Assembly (NCBI GenBank): GCA_023974075.1
Contig: CM043787.1
Span: forward strand, 38,130,137-38,194,136
DNA: 64,000 nt
DNA from: Chaenocephalus aceratus
Taxonomy: Eukaryota > Chordata > Actinopteri > Perciformes > Channichthyidae
Direction of reading: 5' to 3'
A model generated the notes under the pieces. It saw only the letters and a list, made by a program, of their open reading frames with translations, was not told the DNA's origin and did not search any database. This document shows positions 1 through 13,658 of this stretch, piece by piece. Numbering within the stretch: position 1 is the first letter of the stretch; every line of letters starts with the position of its first letter. The translations under genes and the position numbers were made by a program.

Positions 1-3000
1 CTGATTCTCAAATCATTGTCTGTTATATAACAAAATGGCAGTGCTCTATATACGGTAGATGTCACTGGTTGTATTTTGCACACACACAATCCAGATAGTA
101 ATGCCTGAGAACCTCACAAATTGACAGAGAAATAAACGCCAACTCCAACACCTACTCACAAATGCATGTGTGGACACATACACTCACACATATACATGTG
201 CCAATCATCCACAATGCTAGCAACCCACATAAGCAAATCTGACATTTAAATACTCCCACCATACTGTCTTCCACGGTCCCCACACATTTGTCTATATCTA
301 AGAATTAAACCTTGAAGTCAAAAAACAGACTCAAACTTTGTTTGTTCACAAACACTTCTGCTTGTTTGCACACCCTGAGGAGGTCAAAGCCAGATCATTT
401 GTGAGCCTCATTCCAGAGATGGGTGAGAATTGGCTCATTGAAACCCTCAACGGAGCTGATTATAAGTAAAGGTCTGTAGCAGTAACAAACAATATCAGAT
501 AAGTAGCCTATTTTGTAATAGTGAGAGAACAACGCTGCACAGTTACATCTGTTTCAGTGACATCCAGCTCTCCACCCTCATTTGACCCTGAGATGTTACA
601 CGTACACGCCTCTCACCAATGCTGTGCTAATCATTTAACAAATGTAATTGGTTATTAATGCATATTACTCAACAAAGAAGATCACATAGGCCTTTCCCAT
701 GGGAGTCATTTTGACATGGTAAGAAAAGCATAGGTGTAAATAATAAATGAATGCTGAATTTAATTTATTTGTTGTGCATGTTGGCCCACTGTCATGACTT
801 TATTAGACTCTTGAGCAAAACAAAACATAGTTACTTGTATTGGTAGACCCAGTCGTTTTAATCTTGCAGTAAGCCAAGTCAAAAGGTATAAAGGAACATT
901 ACTGCTTATGTTATTTCACGGTTGTTAGTAGTTTACTCGATGCCTGTTCCTAAGGTCAGGAGTGAAAAGTCACACCTTTCTCAAACTTTACCGAAAAGTC
1001 AACAGTAATCCATTTTCTGGCTTTTATTAAATGATGTTGATTCAGATCAAATTATGTGGAACAATGCAACAGTAACATTTAATCTAAATTAACAAGCCAG
1101 ATTTAACTTTGTGTCTAAAATCTGCATACAATCTGTTGTGTTGTTTGTAATTTGGGCTGAAGATTTGTATTGGCCCGTTACATTTACATTGCTCCATTGC
1201 TGTCCTTTACTAACTCTTTTGACGGTGCCCATTCTATGACCAGCAGCAGCTGGCCCCCTGTGGCTCCAAGAAGAAACACAGGAGTCCCATAATCCCAGGG
1301 TCTCACAGCTCTCTCACCCCAGAGGGTGGCAGAGGGAAACCACCAGCAGCCTCTATGCCAAGCTCTCACGTCTCCGACCAGACTCTCCACTTAATGCAAA
1401 TCCTCACATCCAAATCCCATGGCATCGAGACAATTGAACTCCTAAAAGTTGGAGAATCAGAGCTAATCTCTTACTCTTTGTTTTGTATCAAAGAGTGAAT
1501 ACATCACTCAGTACCTTTGTTCTACTACTTTTAGTTTTAGAGCATTTCCTTTTTCAATATAACATAATAGAGATGCATACATATCAGTATTGTACCTACT
1601 ACTATCAGTTCATGGGACTTTGTACTCTTCATAATCTTCAGATGTTAAACTTTTGTACAAATTGGTGAATGAAAGCAAAACATGAGCAAATGAAAGTCAA
1701 ATAGATGGAAAAAGAGCTGAGGTTAGCATTAACAAGTGGTTTATTTACTGTATCAAAAACACACTGTTTCATCCTAAATATGTGTATGTGTATATATATA
1801 TGTTCAAAAGTTGCATGCAAATAACTATACATTCTGTCTCTAGATATTTTGAAGCAACATAATCAAAGCATTTACATATTCTGAATAAGATACAGGGGGG
1901 GGGGGGAATCACCAATATCCTACCTGTAGTTTTCAATGAGTAAAAGACTTATAATCTTAAGAACTAGAATCTGAAGAGCACTTTAAAAATTACCATGATG
2001 AAACAAAGTTTCCTTAGCCTACATTTTCAGATTCAGAGTCATTCTTTTGTATGTAGTACTGTATGAATGATGAAGTAGTACTTTCGGTCGGCCATTTAGC
2101 AAAAGGTTGTTAAAGTGTGAAGCATGAAAATAACTCTTATTTCTGGATGTATGAATAAAACGGAAATATAGAAATTGGAGAGCATCATTTGGTTTTTGCC
2201 TCGGATATCAAAGCTTTCCTCTAGGTACTTTAAATGTATCTGTATAAAAAAAGTACTTTTTTGGAGGCATTTCAAACTCTGGCTTTTTATCAGCCAGGCT
2301 TTACCTTGATGCATCTGAAACAAACAATTTGTTCTGTATTTTCAGGAAGTGTAGATTCCATATTACCACTCAACAAACACCCAAAGGGTGCTGAAACAAC
2401 AGTAGATTTTTCTGGAGAAATGCCAGCTCAGATGTTCTACAAATGACAGGCAGCCATTCAGCCAGCCGGTTAGTCAGTCAGTCAGCCAGTGTGCAGGGGA
2501 GCGCCAGGGGCCTGTGTCTAAATGCTTGTGCACATAACATCTTATGATGTATGATGTTTTGAAATGCAAAATACAAATCAAGCGCTATGCCTAAGGGATA
2601 GAGCTAAATAAGAAAGCGTTAGGAATGGCTGTTACTATAGATCTGACTGTTGCCTTATAAACTCAAGAGCGTCACAATGCACATGTATCTCAGGTGATAC
2701 TTTAGCTCTGTCTCCTGGTGGAAATACTAATGTGTGATGAGTAATGTAGTTATTCCTGTAGGACGGTCATGGTTTGAGTTTACGTCAGTGCAGGTGAATA
2801 AGCATAAACAAACAGCGGCCACATAAATATTATAATGGCGTTGTTGACGTTGATGATGGGGAGTCCTAGCAGCAGAAATATCCATTTGTATTTATCTACT
2901 GGAGTTTAGCTTTTATTTTGATAATTATTTTATATCCCATTGACATTTCGCAATGTCTTGCACATTCCAATCCAAGCATTTTACGCCTTCACTTTTCATA

Positions 3001-4966
3001 TTTTAAACTTTGACAACAGCTGTGACATTACAATTAATGTGAAAACAGCTAATTAAAAGTAGCACTGTCAACAAAGTTGCATCTAACAAACTGAAGAGCA
3101 GCATTGAAACATTTAAGAGCCATTAATATTGAGAAAGACAGGTTTATGAAAGGATTGAAAAAATATGGCTTATAAATATTGGATCACTTTAAAATGAGTT
3201 GGATTTTGTTGAAAATGGGGGGGGGGGGGGGGGAATTAAGGAATTTGAACAAAACAAACAAGCAAACATAATAATTAAAAAACAGACATGAATTGCACAA
3301 AATGTTATTTTCCCTGCAGCTCTGATCTGAATCACACTCAGGCCTTATTTTAATCAAAGGCCTCTTTTTGTAATAGCTGTCAATCACAGTCTAGAAGTCA
3401 GTTACACCTGTAAGTACCAACAGCTGCTACACTCATCCAATTGAAACACAGCAGCAGCAAACAAACAAATTAGAAAAATAAACAAGGAGACTGTCTGAAA
3501 TTCAACAGGACCAACATATACTGTATCTCCACAAGTTGTTTTGTTTATGATGCATTTATTCATCAAATACTGTAGCTCTGGGCGGTCAGTACCAATAACT
3601 CATTATTTTACAGGAGCTTTACTTTTCTTGTAAGTTTTTTCCTGAAGCAGAAATTGCAGAAAGTGTTCGTACACAATGACATCAGTGTTGGGTGAGGTGT
3701 TACCATAACCATTATTTTTTCTCTGTTTTGACATGAGACTTACTTTTAAAACAGACAGGGCAGTGAAACACATATTTTTCACCTGGTATAACTCAATATA
3801 TAAATAAACAGACATATTTTCAAGTATAACCCAAACTGATTGGATCTGATCTACTGGCATAGCTCAAAATAAAGCAGCTCCACAGCTGTAACAAACACTT
3901 TAGTAGATATGAATGGCACAGGGAGGTGATGCTTTGTTATTGGTGTTCATTATAATCTTGTTAGTCTCGAAGTTTGTCACCTCCTGTGCGCAGAAATAAT
4001 TGCCTGCCAGTATCTACAAATAGCAGCAGAATATCATATGGCTAGAAAAGAACTACACATGGATAGCAGCAATGTATTGTTTTAAAAGAAAGTGAATGAC
4101 ACCACTGTCAGTGACCGATGCTCTCATGGTGAACTATTCATGTACGCTTATGTTATGCCGATTGCTTATCCAGTAGTGCTGTGTTTCAAATTGTCAACTG
4201 TATTTTTGGTGATGCCCCTTCTGCATTGTGTCTTATGTTTGTGATGAGATCAGTTTTGGTAACCTGTGGATATGTTTTCTTTGTATTCTTTACATTGGTA
4301 TCTCCTTGTTGTCACTTTTTAAGTGATTTTCTAGCATTTTGCTTCAATGTTGTACAACTGTGTAAGCTAAAGTTTCAGTCTGATCAAAAAAAGATAAGGT
4401 CCAGGGTGCTAGGAAGTTCAGATAACTGTAAGAAACGTGCTTTTAGGTGGGGAAGAAAAAAGTTTTAAAAAAGGAAGAAAGGTTTCGGGCACTCTTGGCA
4501 AATGCAAAAAACATTTATTCAAACACAAGCCGCGTACAAAGCTGCACAAAAAGCCTTCTTCAGAAAGAGGCTGTTTGTTCAGGTTGTTAACTCAGCTTTG
4601 TTATGTTTACTGGGGGGGGTTTTGGACTTTCTTGTTTTTGTATGTCTGATAACTCCCTGGGGTGAAACTTCCGTGACATGGCTGGATCCATGGTAAATTA
4701 AACTTTTACTGCAGATGTCTGAATAAAAGGGACTGGATTTTAGGTAGGCAGCTATATTAAAGACAGCATACCTCAAGAACTCTGCGTACATGTGTCTCTG
4801 TGTACAGTAAGTGTGTCTAGCCACTGGCATACAGATTTATTTATTTTTCATTCTCTCTTTTTCATATGCTGTCACACGGCTCCATCTCTGTTTCTACCTG
4901 TAACTTTATATGTCTATTGCCTCATCTTTCCCTCTGTATCCCCTCCCCCCCGCTGTGTCCCAGCAG

Positions 4967-5138
4967 TAACAGGTGTTCGCTGAGGCGGGAGGCCTGCGGA
5001 TCTAAATGTTCTCATCAGTCCAACGGTCCATCCCAACAGCTGAACGCAGCATCAGTCCTCAGCCTGCTCCAGCAACCGTACCTCCTGCCGGTCACTTTCA
5101 TTCCCGACAAAATACTCCCTGCTACCATTGAATCTGGG
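4967..5138 (+). other. possible small coding exon, unrecognised
   Basis: A pyrimidine-rich tract ending in CAGCAG at 4961-4966 is followed by about 170 bases that are more GC-rich than their surroundings. They are open in only one plus-strand frame. A donor-like GGGTATAA lies at 5137-5144, and the frame closes at a TAA at 5142 if not spliced. The predicted peptide includes LLQQPYLLPVTFIPDK and matches no family I recognise. The opposite strand is also partly open, so this could be a conserved non-coding patch or chance. Function is unknown. Confidence 0.2.
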
Positions 5139-6230
5139 GTATAAAGTAGTATTTCTGAATCCTATGACGAACACCAATGGTGTCTATAAATTGACAGGAA
5201 TGTTAGTAATAGTCATGTGAGAAAATACATAGCAAAAGTAAATACCAGTATAGCTTTATATAGAAATATTCTCAATAAAGACGTTGGGCTAAAATAATAA
5301 CACAAACATCATGCCATACCATGTATTAATAACTAACGGTGATCGCTTGGTCAATCAGCAACTAACAACAATGTAACTTTACACACATTTACTGCATTCA
5401 GATTCAGGTTTTGCTTTTATCTATTTCTTTATGTCATTGTAAATGTATATTCTGGCTTCTGACCTTGGGGCCTGATCAATTGTGAAGCTGACTTTTGTAT
5501 GGACTGCATGATTAATTGATTGACCATTAAGGTATTTTGATAACAGTAATTGTTAACTGCAGCCCCATAAAACAAAACAAGGCTTGCACTAAACATACAC
5601 AGCTCACCACCCCAGGAGCAATGGAAACTGCTTATTCAGCCATGTGTTGGCAAAAAAAGTGATTGTCTGGAACATAATGAGCATTCAGACACGCAGCAGA
5701 GATGTGGATTATGCTACATGAGCAGGTTGGGAAGCCTCTGTGCACATATTGATGTTTCTTTCCCTGCTGTAAAACAGGTTGGAATGTACTGTAACTGCGG
5801 TGCTAGATGCAGCTGCCATCCTCCAAAAGAATGAAGCTACAAACTTTAAAAGCTACCTTTCATGCCCACTGTAGGAGTGTTTGTAAAGCTAGTCAAAGCA
5901 GTCTTCAGTGCAGTGCTCCTTTAAGCCTACATGGACAAATATAACTCCAGATGTAACTGGTGTTAGCCACTGTGTGGCTGCAGCACTCAGTTGGACAGAA
6001 AATTGAAAAAATGTATAAACAAAAGGATTTAAAAATAAATCTAAATGCTTATTCTTCAGATATCATGCATATTCTTTTTAGTTTTCATCTCTGTTGAACT
6101 CTTATCTTACTTTCTGATGTGTTGGTGACAAGTCGAAGCAGCTTAGAGAATTATCAAGAATACAAAGAGCCACAGACAGACGGCCAGACCCACCAACCGC
6201 ACAGGGACTTAGTTCTACTAGCTTTAGCAT

Positions 6231-6232
<2 letters not shown>

Positions 6233-6318
<86 letters not shown>
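6233..6318. repeat. (TG)n microsatellite with short (AG)n tail
   Basis: About 76 bases of uninterrupted TG run into a short AG run at 6309-6318. Reading frames across it give only VCVC or HTHT peptides and are not genes. Confidence 0.97.
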
Positions 6319-7357
6319 TTCTTCTCTCTTTCTCTGTATCCTTGTGTCTCCCTCTCTCCTCCCCCAGCAGCCCTACCTTCTCTCTCCTCATTCTTCCTCT
6401 CTTCACTTCCCTAGCGGTAGTCTTGGATTAGTTCCATTGCCTGGTTATCTAGGGTTGGCCTATTTTTCTCAGAAAAGTATATTTTTTTCCCTCCGATGTT
6501 ACTGGGGATAGCCTAAGTTTGTGTGGGTGTATGTGTCTGTGTTTTGCTTAGAAGATGTTGCCGAGAAATTGTTTTTTTGTGACAAGAGTTGAAAAGGTTG
6601 CTTTGTGAATGTTCTTGATTTGTTTTAATTGTTTTCAGTATCCAAACTTTACTTTTACTTTCATTGTTAGTTAGACAATACTTTCTTTTAACCTTTGGCT
6701 CTGTTCTGGCTGTTTTACTGTAACATCAACATAAAGATCTCAAATAGTGGCTGTAGCAAAAGCCAGGAACCTACAGATATCATACAATTACTGAAAGGGA
6801 GTTTATATAATAACATTGTAAAGTAGAACAATCAAGCTTATAATTAAATGGGATGAATTAAGATATAAATCTTACTGGATAAACTAGTATTGCCATTTGT
6901 TCATAAACAGTTTTTCCCTTTTTTTTTGTCTTTCTTACGCCTACCCACCAGCTGCCTATGAAAGCAATTGTTTTAATAATAAGCCTCTATTTAAGCAGCA
7001 GCAACAATATCAAATATACATTTCTGAGTTATTCAGAAATGTTGTTGACATTAAAACCCCCTCTGTCTTTCCTCACTGCTATTATTATTCAAGTGAATGA
7101 ATAAATACTTATGGTTTGCAGCTTGACAAAGACAAAACATGAACGATTGAAACTGAGAGGTGAGGAGTGAGGAGAGGAGAGAAGCAGAGAGGAAAGGTTT
7201 GAGAGCAACAATAAACCAGGGAAGTTGGTGACCAATGAAGCAAAAATGACAGAAAACAAATAGTGTGTGTATGTGTGGGCATTAACTGCACTTCAGTGTG
7301 TTACATTGTGCAAGTTTGCAATACGAAGATGGTGCTGACTTGTTTCTCTACACAAAC

Positions 7358-8065
7358 TGCAGCATCTGATATGTAAGAAGTGTGTTACATTTGAAATGGC
7401 AGAAAGTCTTGTTGCAATTTCCAGATATTAAAAGAGGTCCTTTGATTTTCTCTGGTAATTATCAATAGTAGCAGTTAAGTGAATACTGTTCAAACAATAC
7501 CTGTGTTTGTGTTTTATATTGATTTCTCTGTTTTATCCTTTCATAAATGTGAGGACTAAAATGGCTATAAACAAGAACTGTTTAGAGTAAACAGGGTTTT
7601 ATTACTCTGTGGGGGAGGTGGAGCAAGACCCCACTGTGGTCTCTGGAATGTGGGGGGATATGTGTATGTGTGGAGGCTGCAGAAATAGGAGACAGTGAAT
7701 GTCAGAGGTGTTTGTTTGAGATGACCGGAAAAGACGACCAGTTAAACTCCACCCCTTCCTGTTTCTGTTGGTATGAAAGGCTATTCAGCCTTTTGTTCTG
7801 GCTCTCTCTTCTGACGCCGCCGGACCGGAAGGTCGTGGCGGCCCGTGAACAGGGGCCAGGAGTAGGCCTACTCCTGACATTACGCATATGATATGATATG
7901 GTTTTGTATGGTAATGTATTGATTGTATTGCATTTTTATATTACCATTAAAATAGATTATTGTTTTAACGGATGCTCTGGATTCCTTCCTGTATGATAAC
8001 CAGCTTGTTAGGGACGCGCAGAGATTTGGAATGCGGACCAGTTGTCCTTACAAATCTCTAATAAA
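7358..8065 (+). repeat. 5' LTR
   Basis: This 708-base copy starts TGCAGCATC and ends AATAAA directly before the primer binding site. It matches 13659-14374 with about six mismatches and lacks 8 bases that the 3' copy carries near 14272-14281. A GC-rich patch around 7815-7860 lies in the 3' third. An ATTAAA at about 7946 could serve as a poly(A) signal. Small frames at 7670-7891 recur in both LTRs and are shadows of the repeat, not genes. Confidence 0.93.
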
Positions 8066-8080
8066 TGGTGACCCGACGTG
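8066..8080 (+). promoter_or_regulatory. primer binding site, tRNA-Trp type
   Basis: The sequence directly after the 5' LTR is TGGTGACCCGACGTG. The 3' end of vertebrate tRNA-Trp is complementary to TGGTGACCCCGACGTG, so this matches with one C missing. tRNA-Trp priming is known from avian alpharetroviruses. The assignment rests on remembered tRNA sequence. Confidence 0.8.
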
Positions 8081-8182
8081 CCTGGTAAACAGAGCTGTGG
8101 AAGAATCCGGACGACCGGAATGGGTCGGGAACAAACACTTTTAGACATCTCAGACAATCAGCAGGGCCCTGCAACTACAAAT

Positions 8183-8192
8183 AAGGTAAAAC
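8183..8192 (+). promoter_or_regulatory. candidate splice donor in the element leader
   Basis: AAG then GTAAAA, about 105 bases after the primer binding site, is where retroviral leaders usually carry their major donor. Candidate acceptors in the interior include a CACACAG ending near 12990. Pairing is inference only. Confidence 0.3.
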
Positions 8193-11100
8193 TTTAGGAT
8201 TGTCTGTAGGCGTTTCACAGTGTTTTTGAAGTTTAAATGGAATATACAATGCATATTTTACTATGTTAGGAAAGTTATGTAAAACACGTGAATGTTGATC
8301 GCAAGGTAGACAGAAAGTCCAGCGTAACGTAAAATAGAGCAGTTTAGCGTGGACCTCAGGTATACTTATTCCTGAGTGGCGTGGAAACGGTGCAGTTTGT
8401 GGGTTGCGAGGTTATATTCCTGCACGACAAAACCTGGAAACTCGATATTTTAGATCGGGTCGCCGTTTAAAACTGGGGTTAAATATCAGACTGAGGCTAA
8501 AAGCTAAGTGCCAGCGGTTTGGTATATGTTGAATCGAGGGGAAAGAGAACGCAAACCTCACCGAAATTGTGACGGGACCGGCTCTCAATTTCCCTTTGTC
8601 TGTAAACTTAATTTGAAAAGCTAACGTGTGATAAAGGGCTCGCTAAGACCTGGGTTCATCATTCGCGGTCTTGCTTGTCTGTTGAAATACACATCACATT
8701 ATCAAGCTGGACAAACTGTACGGGGAATAAATCTGTGTGATTTTTCAACTCAGATAAATAAAAGCGAAGTGAATATGGAACGTCAGAATGGTTAAACATT
8801 AGATAACGAACTCACTGTGAGAAATATATATTGTAATGTTATTTAGGAGTTGTATTGATCTGTTTCTTGATTGTTCTGTCTGTTGGTTGTCATTGTTGAT
8901 TAGTAAAGACCTTGTTTTATGTTTGTACATGTAATGGTAAAAGAGCAAGCTATTCATCACAATTGTATTTTTAGGTTATGAATAAAACAAAAAGTAGTAG
9001 CCTAAGTGATAAGCAGAAGGGTTTTTGAACGCTTGTCAGTCAGAAGGAATCTATTAATGTTTATATGACAGGGGTGCTTATGCCCGCTTTGGTTTTCAAT
9101 GTCCGCCATCACGTTAAAACAGAGGATTGGTGGCATTTTCAGTTCATTGCTTGCTTCCACACGCCTTCCCCCTCCTTGTCTCTTTCATGACTTTAGTTAA
9201 TGCATTAGAACGATTGTTAACTTGCCGTGTTTCTAGAAGTCGAACTCACTGTTCCGGAACGGCCTTTCACAATAAAAGCCAAAGGCCGCTGTTCGCCAGA
9301 GATGCCTTCACAATACAACAGTAATTAGCTTAACAATATATTTAACTTATATTACGTCCTTAAATATTGATTTCAATTCATTACAGTTTTCAAATACGGC
9401 GCAGATTGAATACAGTTATTTGTGTATTCTGTAACCTCACCATGCTTGTAACACAACTTAGATAAACAATTTGAAAATGAATAGAATTAACCAAGTAGAT
9501 AGAATAAGCAAGTGGTAAAGGGGGTTTCCTGTTTGGCTCATTTGGTTTAGAACTGAAGTAAGGAAGAATAGTGTTTTATGAGAACTGTCATTCCTCATGG
9601 TTTCTAAAGATAAATCATCAGTTTGTATGGACTTTGATGTAGAGATAGGATCATGGTGGAGAAGGAAGACCTTTTTTGGTTTCAAATTAAAGAAGATTTT
9701 AAAGATGGAGTAAGCAGGACTTCAACTAGACAAAAAGAGATTTTACAATGTGGTTTTACTACTTTTAATGGAGTAAAGAATCTGGGTAGACTACTGCCAT
9801 TGATTTGTTTTAACATTCACATGTTTCAGCATTCCTGACCATATAGACACTCAGCCGTTTTATTTTGTAACCCGTTGGGAGAGGGATTTAAATTGAGTTT
9901 TTCTCAGTAGCTGAATGTGATTACAGCAGCATTGGATAGTTCTGCACCACCTTTTGGGTTCTCTGAATCAGTGTGTTGGTGAAGAGTTGCTCACTGCGAA
10001 CAGAAGAAGTGTGCAAAGAATGCATCTCTGAGGAGATATTGACATTATGCTTGTGCCTCGTTGTCAAGGCAACAGTGGTGTGAAGAGGTACTGCGGTTTT
10101 GGGGGATTTCTGCCGTACAGAGGACAACGTGTGTCTGCCAAGTGATTCCTTCCCTCATCTCAAAGCCAGGGAGAGTTTCCTTGGAGCCCACTGACCAGTG
10201 CCGGTCCTAGCTTTTTTGGGGACCCTGCCACTGACTACAGCTGCATCACTGACTGTGCTCATTATGACAAGATCTTGAGACATGCTTGTCTCAGATTGTT
10301 CTGGAGGAATGATGCAATGATTTTACAGCATAATTGTGCAAGAGTTTCCCAGTTGGTGGTGTAGAAACCTTAATGCTTAGTGTTTAGATAGGAGGCTGCT
10401 TGTTTATATGATGGTCTGGAATGCTGAAAAGATTAAAGTTTAATATTCTTGGTTAGCAAACAAGACATCTGATTATTATGTCACACATAATAATCTTGTT
10501 ATAGAAACTAGCTATGGGTAAAACGTGTGGTTGTTATACCATTGTTATCATGAACAAAAGATAAATAAGGAAAGAGTATCTGCTTAAAGATGAATGCATT
10601 TCATATCCTAGAGGGGATTAGTTATTGTGAATACTTCACAAGGTATCTACTAATGTATTGTAAAGAACTTGAATTGACTTGATAAATAAGTGAAGATAAG
10701 AAGATGTATTGACCATAAATTAGTCAATTGGTAAATAAAAAATAGCGGAAAAGAGGAGAACTATTAAAGTGAAGTGAAAAATCATTCTAAAACACACTGA
10801 TAGGAAAGGGGGGGGGGGCATGAAGGAAGTATGCACTAGACTTTTTATTCATGTGTGAATTTGGTAGTGTTTTAATTTGTTACAGTATTGATCAGTTCAA
10901 AGGGAGAGTTTTAGTAACAGCTCTATAAGATCAGACAAATATTTATTTATATAGGTCATGTTGAAGGGAAAGCTGGTTCTAAACAAAATATAGTATTTCA
11001 ATTTGAGGTACTGGTTTCACCATTGTGGCATAGTTATTACCATAGGAGGGCTTTCGGATGGACATACGAAATGACTTCTGTTTTTAAATCCTTGATGAAA

Positions 11101-12900
11101 TAGGGAGTAATTGTTGCATGTTCGGACACCCAGAGTTCCACGCACTGTTAAAGAGGGTAACATTGTTCTTTAAGTGCACCAGAATTGAAGATAAATTGAT
11201 AGAATGAGTTATGGAATACATAGCAGAGCTTTACAGATCCTAGTAATGTTTTGACACAAGATAATAGTGATGTACACAAGTTTCTGAAATAGATCTATTA
11301 GTCATTTTAATACTAATTAGGTGTAAATGAATTGCAGTAATAGTAGTAGTACTCTAAGGAGGTGACACTTTTCAGGGAATGTGGGAAAGGGCAATGAGGG
11401 GTTGGAGATATCTTCAACATTATAGTTGTAATTGTGAATTAATAAATGATGGCGCTCCATATATACAGAGTTTTATAGACGGAGGATGCTGGCCTGTGCT
11501 GGAACATCTCTGCAGAGCACGACACATGGCCAAAAAGACTGAGACCGACTGACCTTTGACCCTGACCGACAGGGTAACTTGGGAAGTCAATGACTGACTC
11601 TGAGGTGTACCTGACCAAACTTGACTTTACAACCTGACAGTGTGAGTGTGAGTGAGTGTATGTCTGCATCTGATCAGTGCAACTGCATGATTTAAAACAA
11701 TGACTAATCAAGCATGTTTTTGGACTAACACATTATTTTTGTGTGATAATAATGTGTGAAATGAGAGGTTTCCTAACATTCCACAAAAGGGGAAACCGTT
11801 TCTAATCTGCTTGATGATATTTCACTCCCACAGGAGGTGGCGGTTTGCAGAATGTGAAACTCAAACTATGACATTTGAGGATTCTGTTTCTTTTAGTGAT
11901 TTTACTGTGGAAATGATGGATGTACATTTGGGGAAAATGTTTGGTATTGTCTTATAATCTATTGTGACCTGAAGGTTTTCTTCCCATACAGGATTTTGTT
12001 TACACATGAGATAATGTGTAAAAAAGGGGGAGTGTAAACTTCACAATGTACATTTTTCATTTAGGGACTGAAAGGAACCGGCTGCTCAAACTCGATTGTT
12101 CAATCTGATCATTGATTGACAGTTTTAGAATTGACCTGCTCCATATCTGGGGATAAGATACTGTTTTATGAATGTTGACATGTCTCTAATATTGATTGAG
12201 TTATAGCAGGTAACACAGATAAAGAATCAGTGGCCAAGGGGCTACCAGAGAGATGTAAGTCCAGAATGGAATACTGAAGAAGCTGACCTGTGAGTAATGT
12301 TTCAACAGGTATTAAAGTAACTGAGGTTTGAAATGTAGAAAGAACATATTTACAGTTAAGCTAAAACATAGTAATGTAATGAGACAAAATGTAATTTAAA
12401 CAACATCATGTAATTAGCCTGGTAAAGAAGTAAAAGCCATAGACTTTATTGTTTAGGTCATTATGGGGATATACATTTCACCACATTTATAATAGAAAGA
12501 CATTTGAGGACAGTTTGTTGGAATTCTGTATTCATTTTTTCAGCGGGATAATATCTAAGCACTGACGGGTAAAAGCAGTATCACCAGGAAGCCATTCACT
12601 TTGTTAGTATTGTGATTTTGGTTGTTTTTGAATCCATAACATTAGGGTGTTTCTTTACCAGAAACATTAGCAGTTCAAATCATATTTAGATTTTTAATGG
12701 GATCTCAAGGATTTCATTTAAAAATAAACACAGATGCTTGTCAGAAATTCAGAGCTATTGAAATATGTTATTTAGTTTACCTAAAGATGTTGGGGTTCTT
12801 ATTTAGTTGGCACAGTCCAAGTATTAAGATTCTGAAGCCGCACAATTAATTTAGAAAACCTGTTCACAGACGTCTGTTGTTTTAAGACACCCCACCAACA
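8193..12900. other. LTR-element interior without coding capacity
   Basis: This 4.7-kb stretch is AT-rich. Stops close every frame quickly and no retroelement protein motif could be found. It includes an 11-G run at 10808-10818 and a purine run at 12020-12031 (TAAAAAAGGGGG) that resembles a second polypurine tract. Because the flanking LTRs are nearly identical, lack of coding here looks like the structure of the element rather than old age. Confidence 0.7.
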
Positions 12901-12990
12901 GGCTCCAAGTTGCTTACGCAGTCAAACGGCTGAGGGCCCCAGAGCCCGGAGCGTAGGCTTGAGGGATTTTGTATCAGATTTCTCCACACA

Positions 12991-13454
12991 GGTTGTTGAC
13001 GCCAAAAGGGGGACCCGAGACGCAGGAGGCTGAAGGTCATCGGGACAAGGTGGATCAACCCCAGGTGCTCCGGCCCCGACCGAGTGACCCAGCGGATCTC
13101 TCAGGCCGTCCGCATAGGAGGAAAGGGGGACAGCTCGTACCACGGGAGCCAGTGTGCGGCGGGGAAACCACCTGCAAGGACCAGGGGACGACATCAAGAC
13201 GGATCTGGGTCTCGTCATGGAGGTCGACATGGATGCTGTCATCAGCGGACTGGAGGAGAAGGACCTCGAGGACATCCATGCAGCAGACGACTTGGAAGCG
13301 GCTGGCAGTGGGCTGGGGGACTTGTCGAGGCAGCAGAGGAGTCTACTTCTCTCTGATCAGTTCCACCCGTGAAGGGAAAGCCGCATCTCCCCCTCCCTAT
13401 CAGCTGTCGTGTGGGCTATTCCTTTGGGGGGGGGGGGGCGGGCAGGCGGGCTGA
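12991..13454 (+). CDS. GC-rich patch with two overlapping open frames, unrecognised
   Basis: Just inside the 3' LTR the base composition shifts to GC-rich and two plus frames stay open. Frame A runs to 13454 after an acceptor-like TTTCTCCACACAG ending at 12990. Its first 60 or so residues are proline- and arginine-rich, including RPHRRKGGQ. Frame B is open from 13118 to a TGA at 13370-13372, with its first ATG at 13217. It encodes a short acidic peptide containing VISGLEEKDLEDIHAADD. Neither frame has an ATG at its upstream end, so either would need splicing from the leader. The opposite strand is also fairly open. I recognise no domain. It could be the remnant of a 3' accessory gene, a captured host fragment, or chance openness of GC-rich DNA. 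Confidence 0.3.
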
Positions 13455-13647
13455 TGATTCACCACCAGGAGACTGCTTCTTAGCACTCAGCTGCCCCCTC
13501 ATGGTTCCTTCACTGCCATGGGAAGTGATGTTCTTTTCCTTCACGATTTCAAATACTTTGGATCTCAGTTTCTGATGATATTGGAGAGGAATGACAATAG
13601 TTATGTTTCAAGTGCCTTGTGTAAGTTGCACTCTTTTAGAAGAGTGC

Positions 13648-13658
13648 AAAAGGGGGAT
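13648..13658 (+). promoter_or_regulatory. polypurine tract
   Basis: AAAAGGGGGA followed by T directly abuts the TG that opens the 3' LTR. This is the expected plus-strand primer for reverse transcription and confirms the plus orientation of the element. Confidence 0.85.

Larger units (their letters stand above)
1..7357. other. AT-rich non-coding block, probably intron
   Basis: No recognisable gene, RNA or mobile-element protein was seen here. The block holds short poly-G runs (12 G at 1895-1906, 17 G at 3217-3233), a TG array near 6233 and one doubtful exon-like patch near 4967-5138. It lies downstream of the minus-strand CSMD exon at 33.7 kb, so it may belong to a downstream intron of that gene; that is inference. 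Confidence 0.5.

Noticed and set aside
7670..7891. 73-codon frame repeated almost exactly at 13959-14192
   Set aside because: It lies inside the LTRs and recurs only because the LTR does. No domain, and the antisense frame is equally open.
12020..12031. Second polypurine tract considered as a central plus-strand primer of the LTR element
   Set aside because: The purine run is clear, but a central tract is meaningful mainly within pol, which is absent; kept only as a note.
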